Assembly (NCBI GenBank): GCA_029945375.1
Contig: CM057063.1
Coordinates: 2,105,894 to 2,169,893 of the forward strand
Source of the DNA: Agaricus subrufescens
Taxonomy: Eukaryota > Basidiomycota > Agaricomycetes > Agaricales > Agaricaceae
Direction: 5' to 3'
DNA length: 64,000 nucleotides
The position numbers were made by a program, and so were the translations under genes. Positions 12,484-23,800 of the stretch are shown piece by piece. The notes beneath the pieces were generated by a model. The model saw only the letters and a list, made by a program, of their open reading frames with translations. It was not told the origin of the DNA and did not search any database. Each line of letters starts with the position of its first letter. Positions within the stretch are counted from its first letter, which is position 1.

Positions 12484-12928
12484 CTTCAAAGGGTTGGTCT
12501 TAGTTGAGAGGTTTATGTACAGGGACAAAATTTAGAGGGTAGTCTCATTGTCATGAAGAAGATGAGGTTTGACAATCTATGTATATCCACATGCTGGACC
12601 TAGCTAATCACAATTCAGGGAGGCCCTACCTCACAGAGACAGCTATGGAAGGCACTTGTTGAATAGGAGTCAAACAGCGCACACATTCTTTGCAAAAAGT
12701 GATACTATACAAGTAGCCTCCTCGCCCACTCTCCCAGCTTCAGTATCCATCTGCCCTTATTATTCCCACTTACAATCATGACAATGTTTGCCCATGTCTT
12801 CTTGTCACTGACACCCCTCACCAACATCAACTGCTACCACTATGTTGCGACCTCCCGCAATCACAATAAGTGGTTGCAGAATGAATGAATGCCTTGTAAA
12901 TACACACCCCAGTTAGCTACCATTTTGA

Positions 12929-13640
12929 TTATGAGAAGACCAACCAGACCTGAAAGATAGTTCTGGACCAAATCAGAATTAGGTGAAACCAGTGAACTGA
13001 ACCAGACTTACTTGTAAAGGTAACAAATCTTGAGAATTTCTCCAGCACAGCCAACCCCAGGCCAGACTGAATGTGAGATATATCACTGACATGACAAAAT
13101 AAAACTTGACAAAATTTATACTCGCATTGTGGACCATATGAGAATAGAAACACTTATGTTACCTTTGGGATAGTCTATAGCTTCTAATTGACCATCAAAC
13201 ATATTTTTGAACAGCACAACACCATTGTAGCTAGTATGATATGGAATGTCCATGTCTGTACAGGGAGATTGAGAGCTGGTCAAGATGGGTATTATGGCTG
13301 GCATGGATCCTCTAAGCTAGAAAGGGTGGCAAGAGCAATAAGATATGCACCAATGCAGTAATAACCTGTCCTTTGGACAAGGTAGTGAATTGGCCCCTGA
13401 TACTGAAAAATTCCACCTGGGCTAGGGTTTGGATTCTCTCTGTTCATGAGTGCATCTCGCAGCCAGGGTACTTCAGCCTTTATAGGCAAGCGTGTTTCAC
13501 AAATGAAAGACTCCAAGTCAACTTCTTTGGTAGTTAGAGTAGAAGATTCCACTGTGTCTGACAACAAGAGAATGTGGGCAGACCAAAAGCTGGTCTTGTT
13601 GATTGGTTTGTCTTGAGGAAGATCAAGGATGAAATGCCCA
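12929..13640 (-). pseudogene. Fragment of a GOST / lung seven-transmembrane receptor-like gene
   Basis: Minus-strand pieces read, in order: NKTSFWSAHILLLSDTVES (about 13600), a luminal stretch with PWLRDALMNRENPNPSPGG and a paired YYCIGAYL (13567-13292), then in another frame YHTSYNGVVLFKNMFDGQ followed by LEAIDYPK (about 13240-13160), and QSGLGLAVLEKFSRFVTFT (about 13060). The order 'NGVVLFKN..DG.L.A.DYPK' is what I remember from the membrane-proximal part of fungal GPR107/PTM1-type proteins, which act in the secretory pathway. The transmembrane domain is not present and the frame changes at least twice. The family call is from memory and moderate. Confidence 0.4.
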
Positions 13641-13699
13641 AGTTGTTCTCATGCGCAATTGCCTCGAGCAAGTGCATCAGAGGTGCAGACACAAGTTTT

Positions 13700-14215
13700 C
13701 TGTGACAACATGTTCAGTAAATCATAATCAGAGGGGTATTAGCTTACAGGTACACAGGTATCATCATCTGGGCCCATGCCAGCTTTTCCTAGATATGATG
13801 TATCTGTCTATGAGCCAAGCTGCCGCATGTATCACTACCTCACTCAGCTTGCAAAGAAGATGAAGGCTTTATACAACCACCAGATGATGAAGAAATCATA
13901 TGTGACTCTCCACAATACCCACTACTCAATCCTATTGGTGAACCGTCATCACCAATGCCCTCTGTCGGAAAACTGAAATTAACCTGATCAAGCTAGATCA
14001 GTTTACGTTTGCCTGATTTTACCAAATCAGATACCATTGGCCTTCGGGTTCATGATCCTGTAGGATCAGGTAAGATCAGGCAGCCTGATCAGGGTGGGTC
14101 AGAAAGAATCAGGCCATTTTTCAGATCAGGCAAACGTAAGGGGATCAGGCTAGTTTTAGTTTTCCGACATCAGCTACACCTATTCCACACCTCCACTCAT
14201 GTTACCAGCAGCAGA
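13700..14215 (+). pseudogene. Fragment of the proline-rich gene also found at 50320-51206, split by a MITE
   Basis: In one frame the sequence reads KEDEGFIQPPDDEEIICDS then PQYPLLNPIGEPSSPMPS up to 13962. After the MITE it resumes in sense with SATPIPHLHS at 14170. The paralogue on the minus strand near 50600-50450 reads EQDEGYVQPPDNEEIMRDS, then PIDELSSPMPSATPTPLPP. The match is clear at both DNA and protein level, so this is a partial, decayed copy. The product has no known domain. Confidence 0.7.
13963..14169. mobile_element. MITE, 207 bp, with terminal inverted repeats
   Basis: The element begins TGTCGGAAAACT and ends AGTTTTCCGACA, a perfect 12-bp terminal inverted repeat. Similarity between the ends continues inward for roughly 60 bp (shared CCTGATC and TTACGTTTGCCTGAT). 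TC precedes the element and TC follows it; the paralogue at about 50500 has a single uninterrupted CCCTCAGCC at this place. This gives a target duplication of only 2 bp, TC. Internally it has many GATCAGG repeats and no coding capacity. The empty-site comparison makes the borders firm; the superfamily is unknown. Confidence 0.85.
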
Positions 14216-14254
14216 GTTAGATTTTGTGCAGAATAATCTGGCTCATGACAAAGC

Positions 14255-14575
14255 GGATACTCAAAGAGCATCCAGCTTGTTTTAGCAAGCATGGCTCTTT
14301 TTGTGGTACATTCTTTCACTCTATTGTGCCCAATGCTCTAGCTAATGATCACTCAGATGCTCTTCAAGCACCCGCCTTGTTGTACTATACAGGAGGCTCT
14401 TGTACTATTTGTTGTTTCTTGCAATTTGTTCCAAAGACTCTGGCTCACAACCAGTTGGATGCTCTTCAAGCATCCATCTTGTTTTGCCAAACATGTGCCC
14501 TTTTGTGGTATGTGCTTTCCTTCAATTTGTGACAAATGTTCTAGTCAATGACGACTTGGATGTTCTTCAATTTTG
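14255..14575. repeat. ~101-bp minisatellite with GGATGCTCTTCAAGCATCC core
   Basis: Four diverged units begin near 14255, 14355, 14457 and 14558. Each contains a version of GGATGCTCTTCAAGCATCC followed by a TTGTTTTGCCAAACATG-like stretch. The palindromic core is nearly the same as that of the 66-bp minisatellite at 7021-7800, although the rest of the unit differs. Confidence 0.75.
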
Positions 14576-14899
14576 GGTATTCAAGCCAGAGAGGATGAAG
14601 AATCAGGGTTCCATCAGTGTGAGCTTGATGGAAAGTGGTATAGAAATAATCAATCAGGTGATAACTACAAAAGGCATCAGTATCTCAAGTGTCGAAATTC
14701 TGACACTTTGACACAACAGAGATGTCATTGGCTATGAGGGGTTTCTGCCAGATATTGGATTGCAAGGCCTAGCCGCACGACAAGTGGATTGACAGTATCA
14801 CAAAGTTCCTTGCGTACCCAAGCATTGATAGCGTGTCAATACGAATGAACTAACGATACCGATCAAATCACCTTGGAAAGGAAAACAATCAGAATGCAC

Positions 14900-17070
14900 C
14901 TAAGGTCATATCAGCGTCTTGATAAATGATCAGCCTCATCACATCCAAAGGGTCCACTGCCGCCAAAATTGAGGTCTCCAGGCTAAAGTCTTCTACTTTA
15001 CAATCCCCCTTTGCGCCTGGATAAATACCTAAAACTACTTAGTGACAATGATTCAAATTACAGACGAAAATTCACGTACCAATAAAAATATTTGTCAGCT
15101 TGATATCACAATGCAATATATGCAAACTTAACATATGTACCAAAGCATCAACAATCTGTTCAAACAGCCTCCAAGCCTCATCTTCTGTAATACCATCATA
15201 AATCCTCTGATTGCAAAAGAAACTAATCAGTCCTTGCATTAGAAAAAAAACCATCCTATGAAACTCACTTCTTGTAACATTTGCCTCTCCACAACTTCCA
15301 TTTGGATGTGAAGTGTCCTAGTAATGTAGGGTATCTTATTTGCTAGCGCAAAAGCACATATGTTGTTACAGCCCCAGCTGTTTTATGCATGAAAATATAT
15401 ATTTAATGTGGCTAGGAGTACATATTAGGTTTGAGAATGAACAATTGGTCACCCAGTTAGAGATAAGATCAGTTGAGGACATGTGTGAAGGGAGGTTGAC
15501 CCAGGGATCAGTCAAGATTGCATCCATGATTCCTAACAGGAAAACTGTACTGTTAGGGGAAATATAATTGTGTTCAAGGACTTTAAAACAAAAGTCTCAA
15601 GACTGGGTCTAGGGAAACTGTATTGGGAAATCTCATCAAGACTGGTTATGGGATGGTTTGAGGATTTAGCGGAGTGCAGTTCCTTTAGCGGATCTTATGT
15701 TAGACTGGATCAATAACTACTACCTGCCTAATGGGGAAGGGCTAGGAAATAAGTGAATCACACATGTTGAGACTGAATAAATCTGAAGCAAGACTGTTGG
15801 GATTATCAGTTGAGACTCTGGATCAGGCAGTAATAGTGATAATCTCAAAGCAACTAAAGGCAAGATAGAAGCTTAGTCTAATTGAGGACATCTTATTGAT
15901 GGGTTAATCAGTGGGGGATGTGTCTCAAGAGTTTCTAGACTAGGGTCTAGGGTTGGAAGCTTGTTAGCCAATGAGAAGTGGGAGATTAGACAAGTGCGAT
16001 GTTCAGTCAAGGAGACTGAATAGTCAAGACTGTTGATTGGTGGAAGAAGAAGAGTCGAGGAGGCTATACCCATTCAGCGCTGGATACAGACTTGGTTATT
16101 TGTTTCATATTTGTCTATTTTGTCTCAGTTTTTTATTGTGTATCATATATAGTTGCCAGTCGAGGACGAGGTTTGGAATCAAATCTTTGCCCAAGCACTG
16201 TGTGAGTGAAATCGAGTTTGGTTAAACTTTGCAGTGTTCTAAGCATTTCTTAAGTTCTTTCTCGACTCATAAGGTCTTGTGTTCCACTCAAGAGAGTATC
16301 TTCACTGGTCTAATAGGATCACGATAGCATTCAGTGCTAGCTCAACTTGTCTTGCAGTCTGTCTCAAAGCGCAATGGCAGGTCAAGGCTCTCTGAGTTTG
16401 TTGAGGCATCACTAGGGCGGACTCACTACCCCTCCTAGATAGGTGTCTAACCCATCCTATTGAGGGCAGTCGTCGTGAGCTTAGCCACTCATTGCGAAGG
16501 TTCTAATCAAAACGGCATAGGTCTGGAAGAGGTCTCTATTCAGTTGAGACTTGTTTCACATTTCTATTCTACCCCTATTTTCATCCAATACTTAATCAAG
16601 ACTCTTACTTTCACTTTCTTCCTGATTTATTCTCCCCATGAACTGCACCCAAGACTCAGTGTAATTCAAAGGGTTGCATTTGCGTTCAATTTCATATTTT
16701 TATATTTTATTTTCCACATTCACACTGATCTAGTCTCTTCAATGTCCATTCTTGCAGTCCCAACTTTCATAGGGTGAATAGTATTCCCTACACCACCATT
16801 GCAATGATCCTGGACAACAATAGTTCCTGTTCTTGATCTCCTTTGTCCAATGCCACTTGCACTAACAGCCACCACCATAGTGTGTGCAGGAGTAACATCA
16901 CAACCTTTCCTTGCTGCACCAAACTGAATCTCACCTGATTGTGGTGAACCTGAACCCAAACTTATACCTTCATCAGTCTCTTCTCCCTCTATACTACTAT
17001 CCCCACCTGCACTTGATCCATCAAATTGAATACTAGGAAAGCTTCCTCTCAATCCAGACATCTCAGTCAT
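14900..17070 (-). pseudogene. GCN2-like eIF2-alpha kinase pseudogene, split by a solo LTR
   Basis: Minus-strand exons encode the insert and C-lobe of a GCN2-type kinase, which phosphorylates eIF2-alpha during amino-acid starvation. 17070-16746 is the acidic insert (SGLRGSFPSIQFDG...). Deleting the LTR and one ATGT copy joins it in frame to TRTLHIQMEVVERQMLQE (15359-15269). A GTGAGT intron (15268-15207) leads to GITEDEAWRLFEQIVDALVH and LHILHCDIKLTNIFI (15206-15080). A GTACGT intron leads to AKGDCKVEDFSLETSILAAV (15028-14900). Family motifs are HRDIKLTN and DFGLAT; here HRD is HCD and DFG is DFS, so the kinase is catalytically dead even apart from the insertion. N-lobe, pseudokinase and HisRS-like regions are not visible. 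Confidence 0.8.
15364..16741. mobile_element. Solo LTR (1,378 bp) inside the GCN2-like gene, older copy
   Basis: It starts TGTTACAGCCCC and ends TAGTCTCTTCA, and is flanked by ATGT on both sides (15360-15363 and 16742-16745). It is near-identical in length and order to 48407-49794. Compared with that copy many CG dinucleotides have become TG or CA (for example TATATTTAATGTGG against TACGTTTAATGCGG, and CTCAAGAC against CTCGAGAC). No retrotransposon coding sequence lies between the ends. A long LTR of a Ty3/gypsy or copia element left by recombination is the simplest reading. Confidence 0.8.
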
Positions 17071-17539
17071 AGTAGTAGTGGCAACAAAATTATCACCTCC
17101 AAGGCAAAGGCAGTGGTGGTGGTGGTGATGGAAATGAAAATATAGACCTTTTTGGTGTGAAGTTCAACCATTATTCCATTACTGCTGCACATGTTTTTGA
17201 TGCTGTCTGTTCAAGTTGCATGTGCCCCATGACCCTTGATTCACCCACTCCTACCCCTTGGGTTATTGTTCCACCTTTGCATTCCACCTTGGATCTGTCT
17301 TTTCCACCTATACCTGTCTCGTGAATATTTTGAGAGCCATCTAGCCTGCAGAACTACAATACAATATTGGCATAAGTATTTTAATATACTAATATCTGTT
17401 TGATGTCAGTATGGATCACAACACGAGGGGGTCAACGTTTACAGTATAACTTTAGTCCTGTAGGCAAATAGTGAATTTTTTTCCCATCCAGCTTCCTATT
17501 CAAACCTTCAAACAATGGACTCTTCAACCTTTTGTTCCT

Positions 17540-18060
17540 GAATGTGTGAACCATCGCAAATTCCTTATTCTTCAGAGTAAAGAATTGAACAGTCACATGC
17601 AATCTCTTCTCACTCCAAGAAGAGTGCATCCTGGCCCTTCAAGTTGGTAGGGGGTTATTAAATATAGTGTTAGTGGGAGCAGAGGAGTAGATATGAAACA
17701 AAACTTACACTATCATGCCACAGATCTGTCTGCATATTCCATCCTGCTTAGATATTCATTTGACCTCTGGCCATATTTCCTTCACAACTCTATGTAGCAT
17801 TGCTCTCAAGACGCCCCTTCTCCATATCTTTCCCTCTTGAATCTTTGGAGATGGATAGAGCTTTAGGAATTTTTGAGTTCACATTTTGTTCTGATTGTTG
17901 AGAATGGTGAACTGAAGAGAGGGGCAATAACCTTAATCTAAATGGATGAGTGACCTTAAATGGAAACAACACAAGCATCAGCATACACAGGCCTATCAAA
18001 GGACCAATGACCAAGGAGAACACCTGGCCAACAAATCAAACCAATGCAGGGCGTGAGTAG
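17540..18060. repeat. Duplicated block, copy 2
   Basis: This is the counterpart of 9640-10165 (see there). It is somewhat diverged, with small insertions such as GGGGGTTATTAAAT near 17650. A preceding stretch at 17160-17215 matches 9645-9700 but is separated by about 300 bp of extra sequence. A minus-strand frame at 18023-17790 (MFSLVIGPLIGLCMLMLVLF...) begins with a hydrophobic segment; I do not recognise it. Confidence 0.65.
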
Positions 18061-18139
18061 AATAAGACTGGATGCAGTGGGTGGGGATGGAGACCCAACT
18101 GCTAGAAGTGTCAATGCTCATCCAACATTGTTGTTGCGG

Positions 18140-18569
18140 AACTCAAGCATGTCCACTGATATTTTCCTGGCATATATATGCTTATGAAACTAGCAGCTGG
18201 CAGTGATTTTTTTGACAAGATTGGTGAGTAGCACCTCTCCTAAAACAGCATCCCTTGATGTTACATTGTTGGGTGTCCAGCCCTGGATGTAGGAGTTGGT
18301 GACAAAGTTCCCCACCTTTATTTTGGGCAACTACTAGCTAGGATTACAAGTCCACTTCCATATACATGTGGTCCCTTTCCTCACTGCACATAGGGCTCTA
18401 TTCATAGTCAAAATGCTTTCTATCATGACCTTAAACCAGATAATCTTCTTTTAGATGCTGCTGGTACATTAACAATAACAGGATTTTGTCTTGCTGCCTT
18501 GTACAAGCTCAATGGAGCAGGAAAAAACTAGGGGCCCAGCAGAACAATATGGGAGTCTTCTTTATGTGG
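18140..18569 (+). pseudogene. Chk1-like kinase pseudogene, copy 2, cut by an LTR
   Basis: Readable pieces are YMLMKLAAGSDFFDKI (hinge region, family: EFA.GGDLFDKI), a GTGAGT intron ending GTGTCCAG at about 18281, LDVGVGDKVPHLYFGQLLA, and then SIHSQNAFYHDLKPDNLLLD, ending GFCLAALYKLNGAGKN before a TAG. The catalytic HRD is YHD and DFG is GFC, so it is dead. A TGA lies after KHVH near 18160. The match ends at SLLYV, exactly where the left LTR of the chromovirus starts at 18570. The rest of the kinase is not found on the other side of that element. Confidence 0.75.
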
Positions 18570-19215
18570 TGTTAAGACTACAACTGCAGAGTTGGAACTA
18601 GGCAGTTCCAATTGGGGGATAGGCATTGCCTCAGCAACACGAAGGCACACTGTGCCCTCCAGCAGGTTCCAGATGCCTAGGGAGGGAAAGCAGAATAGAA
18701 TGCAAGTTGCAGAAAGCTTTAGCAGAAAGATAGGAACCAAGAGGGAATAAGATCTAAGTTGATTTCAGACTGAGGAATAGATACAGGAATGCGAAACTTA
18801 TATACAAAGGTGTACAGGAGTAAGTATGGAAAAAGGAATAGTTCTGGATAATAGAAATAGGAATTGGAATAGAGATATAGCAATCGCATCGCAATAGGAA
18901 TGAGTACCAATCTGGATATAGTCGCATTGGCCATTGGAAAGTTACAGCCTGCATTGTGTTGGTCATAGAGTGACCATGGGAGCGCAACTGTATTCCTGGA
19001 AAGGAACTACGGCATAACCAGCCAACCACTACTGGTTCTGGGAAGCAGACTTACCAATTAAAGGAACCCAAAAGACAATGGTCCCAAGCGGATCCCATTG
19101 AAAGGAAACTTGACAGCGGGATTCCTTGGAACGTACTGGAAATAGAAATGGAATGTTCTAGATAGAAAAGGAAATGTTGGGAATGATCGGAAAGTTCTGG
19201 AAATGGGATATAACA
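18570..19215 (-). repeat. 3' LTR of the chromovirus
   Basis: It is 646 bp and pairs with 26019-26663. The sense strand (minus) has a TATA-like TATAAG near the middle of the LTR. It differs from the other LTR at many sites, mostly CG to TG or CA (for example CCACGACTGC in the right LTR against CTACAACTGC here). This indicates age and cytosine deamination. Confidence 0.9.
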
Positions 19216-19438
19216 GTATCCTCCCCTTAAGGCTGAGCCTCAAGGCTGCACTGATAAGGGAATGCGCCCGGATAAAAATAGAACTTTGTTGGGAGCAAAA
19301 ATAGAAGCTGAGGATCCCAACCTTAAGGAAAGCGTGGCATGGAATGAGGCAATGGAAATTAAAAATGCGTTGCAATGACGAGTGGTAGATCTGGAATTGG
19401 AAGGTTTGGGATGCTTATAAGAAGGGACTTGGAACAAT

Positions 19439-20698
19439 TTGAGTTTCCCCATCCTTTCCGCAATGTCCCAGCCAACCTTCAACACCACCCCCAACTTCTC
19501 AAAAATGACTGCAGCTGAGTTTACTGCATGGGCCATGAAGTGGGATACCGATGCTGCAAAGGAAAAAACAACTGCGGAAGATGCAATGGATGTTGATGCT
19601 GAAGGGAATGGTGTGGAAGTCAAGAAATCAGGTTCCGATGAGGGTGGAAAGGGTGCCAAGGAAGGGGTGGAAGTTCTGAAGGTGAAATCAAAGGCAAAGG
19701 AAACAACCACAATTGTGAAGACAACCCAAGCGTCAAAGCAAAGTAGCAGAAAAGTGGATGAGGGAGAGCGGGTGAGCATCAAGGTACCCCTGGTGCGCAA
19801 ACTGATCCCAATCGTCGAGATCAACTCACAAACAAGTCCGCAGGCTGGCACCCACGTTTACTCAACCAAATGCAAGTCATGCGCCCATCAAAGCCTTGTC
19901 TGCTGGACCCATACTGCCGGAACTGCATGCATGGAATGCTCAAAGCAGAAGGGGTGCGCACACTCCTTGCAGGGTCCCGCCGCTAAGAAGAGGAAGGAAA
20001 AGGAAGCCACTGTGCCTGTTCCAGTACCCAACAGGCACATATACCATCCCGTCACTGGCCAGCTGCTGACAAGCGGAACTCCACCTAGCAGTTCTGTTCC
20101 AGTTCCCACTCCCATTCTGCTTACTACCACTGTCCCTTTCAACAAGAAACCTCCTGTGGCCCCAAGGCCAACCCCTAAAATGTGACTATTACTTTTGGAG
20201 TTGTCACCGTCACCTGCCCCAAATCCCGAAAAGGATCTCCCTCATCACTCACCTGCCCACCCCCGTTCCATGTCTAACCCACAACCCAACATCGAGGTTT
20301 CGCAGTATTCCATGGATGGGGTTGCATCAGAACTGAAGAGGTTAAGGATTGAAACAGCATGGAGTGTGGATGAGAGTGCAGGGTCTTGGAAAGCAGTTGA
20401 GCAGGCAAATGCCTTGAAGAGGCAAAGCTTGGAATTGCAGCAGGAAAACTTGGAGGCATTGGAGCACAATACAGAGGTGCAGGAAAGAGCAAGAAGGGCA
20501 GCAGAGGAGCAGATGTGAGAGATGAGAGGACTTGTGGATGCAATGAGGTTGAACATGGATGTGCGTTGTGAGGGTGAAAGTAGCTGGAGTCGGTATGGGA
20601 CGGAAAGGTCGGAGAGGTGGATGGACTATGGAGATAGGGCCAGGGAATCGGGATCGAGGTATGGCGGAAGCCCTGGAGGATCAGGAGGGCGGATGTGA
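19439..20698 (+). pseudogene. Antisense cysteine-cluster gene inside the chromovirus
   Basis: A single plus-strand frame of about 420 codons lies between the 3' end of pol and the 3' LTR, opposite in direction to gag-pol. It is broken only by TGA at 20183-20185 and 20516-20518 and ends at another TGA near 20696. A likely start is the MSQPTFNTTPNFSKM methionine near 19463. In order: a charged N-terminal half rich in Lys/Glu; a cysteine cluster CKSC.....C.......ACMEC....GC at about residues 143-177; a basic KKRKEKE; a Pro-rich stretch; and a coiled coil (LKRQSLELQQENLEALEHN). The cluster could bind zinc and DNA. Both internal stops would be arginine if the first base were C. No function is known to me. 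Confidence 0.7.
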
Positions 20699-20899
20699 TC
20701 GGTTCCGGCACCTCTCCAATGTATATTTGTTTCTGGGACATTGAACTTTAGGATATCTGTAGTTGAAGTTGACTTGAGGTTCCGAAATAAATGTGATGGG
20801 TTAGCTTGAAGGAGTTGGAAAGATAAGATAAAGTGAATGTTATGAATTTGAGAAGATCAGAAAGAATTAAGAGAATCAAAAAGAGATTAGCGGAAAAAA

Positions 20900-23800
20900 T
20901 TAAAGTGGAAGGGGACCAGGCTTGGCAGGATAAGCAGCATGAAAATCGGAAACCAATTCCATTGCGTGACTGAGTTCCATTGCAGGAAGCCAAGAGAATT
21001 CCTTGTCGGTATCCTCATAGCCCATCCACAATACTTTATACAATAACTTGCACGCCCTCTGATGATCGATCTTGGAGTTGACAATGTGAGATATTTTGTA
21101 TTCCAGTTCGCCTTCGAAGTCAACGGGATCTGGAGGAGGTTGGACGCAATCCGGAATTTGATTGGTAGTTGCGGGTTTGAGCATGGAGACATGGAATACC
21201 GGATAGATGGCATGCATAGTGTCTGGAAGTCAGATAGTGAAGGAATGGCTTCCGGCCTGAGCAATAATTTTGTAGGGACCAAGATACTTTTCGGAAAGCT
21301 TCTTCAAGGGTTGGGTAGTGCGGAAATACTTTGCCTTAACAAATACTCTTTGACCAATACCAAAGTCAGGTGCTGGTAACTGATGAGTGTCAGTGGATAC
21401 CTGGTAGCATTGTTGAGTGGATGCAATCTCATATTTGAGAGTAGCATGAAGTTCGTTGAGATCAATAGCAAATTCCTGAGCTCGTGAGGATGCGAGGTTG
21501 CATTTGGGATGGATAGCGAGGGATGGGTGATAGCCTTTATTTGCAAAGAAAGGTGAGATACCAGTAGTAGCGCTGGGAGCGTTATTGAATGTGAATTCCG
21601 CAAGTGGAAGGAGCTCCGACCAGTTGCCTTGCTGATAGTTACAGTAGATGCAGAGGTACTGTTCCAGAGTTTGATTCATCCATTCTGTTTGACCATTGCC
21701 TTCAGGATGATATCCGGAAGTGAAATGGAGTTTCATGTCAAGTGCTTGGCCAAGAGAGTGGAAGAAATGGGATACAAACTCGGAACCGCAATCGGAAGTA
21801 ACATGGGACAGGACACCATGCTTGGAGAATACGTGGATAACAAAGAGTTGAGCAAGTTCAGCGGAATTAATGGTATCGTATGTCGGAATAAAAATGGCTT
21901 GTTTCGTGAGGTGGTCCACAATAACTAGAATGCTATCAAATCCAGAGGATTGCGGAAGTTTCTCAATAAAGTCCATAGAGATAGAATGCCAGGGACGTTC
22001 CGGAATCAGAAGCTGCTTGAGGGTCCCGTAAGGTCGATGATGTTGAGGTTTGGATCGCATGCAGGTAATGCAACTCTTGCAGAAGTGCTTGACGAAGTCG
22101 CAGATTCCGGGCCACATATAACTCCTTCAGATTAACTCCAGAGTCTTGTTCTGACCGAAATGGCCGGCCAGGATATGGTCGTGGTGGTATTATGTGATGT
22201 GAAGTTGTAAGGTGTTAGCATCAGGAACATAGATCTGGCCATCGAGCCTAAGGAAGCCATCGGAAGTGAGAGACCATCTCCCTTGGGGCGACACAAGGTG
22301 CTGTGCAGCAATGGGATCTTCGGGAAGTGCGGAAAGGATGTTGGAATGGAGTTGCAAAAGATCTATGATAGTAGCGGCATGGAACACTGGGGTCACGAGG
22401 GATGAGGCGCGGAGAGATGAAGTGAGTTGTTCTTGAGTGAATACTGGATGGAAGTTGTGCAGATTGACCAAAGCATAGCCCTTATCCTCCCCTTTTAGGT
22501 AGACATCCCAGCGTCTCGTCAAAGCATCCGGCTTCATTCCTAGTTTACCAGGTCAGAAACAGATGACCAAGTTAAACTGCGAGAGGTATTCTGACCATCG
22601 TGCCTGCCGATGGGTAAGGAGCTTGGTAGTTGCAAAATATTCCAAGTTCTTGTGGTCGGTAACAACATTGATCAAAAGGGAAGCCCCTTCTAGGTAATGA
22701 CGCCAGATGTGGAATGCCTCAAAGATAGCGAGAAGTTCTTTATCATGAGTGTCGTAGTTGAGTTCCGGAGACAAGAAGGTGCGGGAATGGAATGCGATTG
22801 GATGAATGTCACCATCAGGGGATACAATGGAAAGGATAGCGGCTAAAGCATAGTCAGAAGCATCAGTCTTGACAATGATTTGCGAGTCCAGAATCCAGTG
22901 AGTGAGGATGGGAGCGGAAGTGAAGGCCTTCTTGAGGGTTTCAAAGGCATTCCGGGCATCGGAACCAAAATTCCAAGGGATCCCTTTGTGAGTAAGATGA
23001 GTTAAGGGAACCATGATGTCGGAATAGCTGTAGATGAAGCGACAATAAAAGTTTGTGAACCCTAAGAAGGATTGGATGTCCTTTACTTTCCAAGGTTCCA
23101 GCCAGTCCTGGATAGTCTTGACCTTGTCATCGGACATAGTGAGACCGTCAGTCAAAAGGATATACCCAAGATATTCCACCATGTCGGAATTGAATTCGCA
23201 TTTGTCAGCTCATGCATAGAGACCATGTTCGTGAAGTCTCTTCAGCACCTCTCTGACATGTTTCCGGTGTTGAGCCGGATTGTTGGAATAGATGAGGATG
23301 TCGTCGAGGTAGATGGTAACGCATACGTCTAGCAAGTCCTGGAAAATGACGTTCATGAACTGCTGGAATGTGGCAGGAGCATTGCTAAGACCAAAAGGCA
23401 TGACGAGCCATTCAAAGGACCCATAATGAGTCCAGAAGGCTGTTTTCCACTTGTCACCTTCCGCTATATGGACAAGGTGATATGTGTGCCGAAGATCAAT
23501 CTTTGTATAGGTGTGAGCTTTGTGAGGAGAGTCAAGGAGATCCGAAATGAGGGGAAGTGGGTAGTGATCTTTCCAAGTAATCCGATTGAGACCACGGAAA
23601 TTGATGCAAAGACAAAGGGAATCATCCTTCTTCTTCACAAAAAGAACAGGAGCACCATGGGGAGAGGTTGTGGGTTGGATGAAACCAATAGAGAGGTTTT
23701 CGTCAATGAATTCACGAAGAGCTTGAAGTTCTGTTTGCGATAGGGAATAGATCGGACCTATAGGAGGTGCAGTACCGTCCTCTAAGTTGATCTTGAGATT

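Noticed and set aside
20245..20741. Minus-strand frames of 103 and 155 codons inside the antisense gene
   Set aside because: They mirror the Glu/Arg/Gln coiled-coil codons as Ser/Leu/Pro-rich text. The plus frame has the cysteine cluster and coiled coil and continues across both TGA codons.
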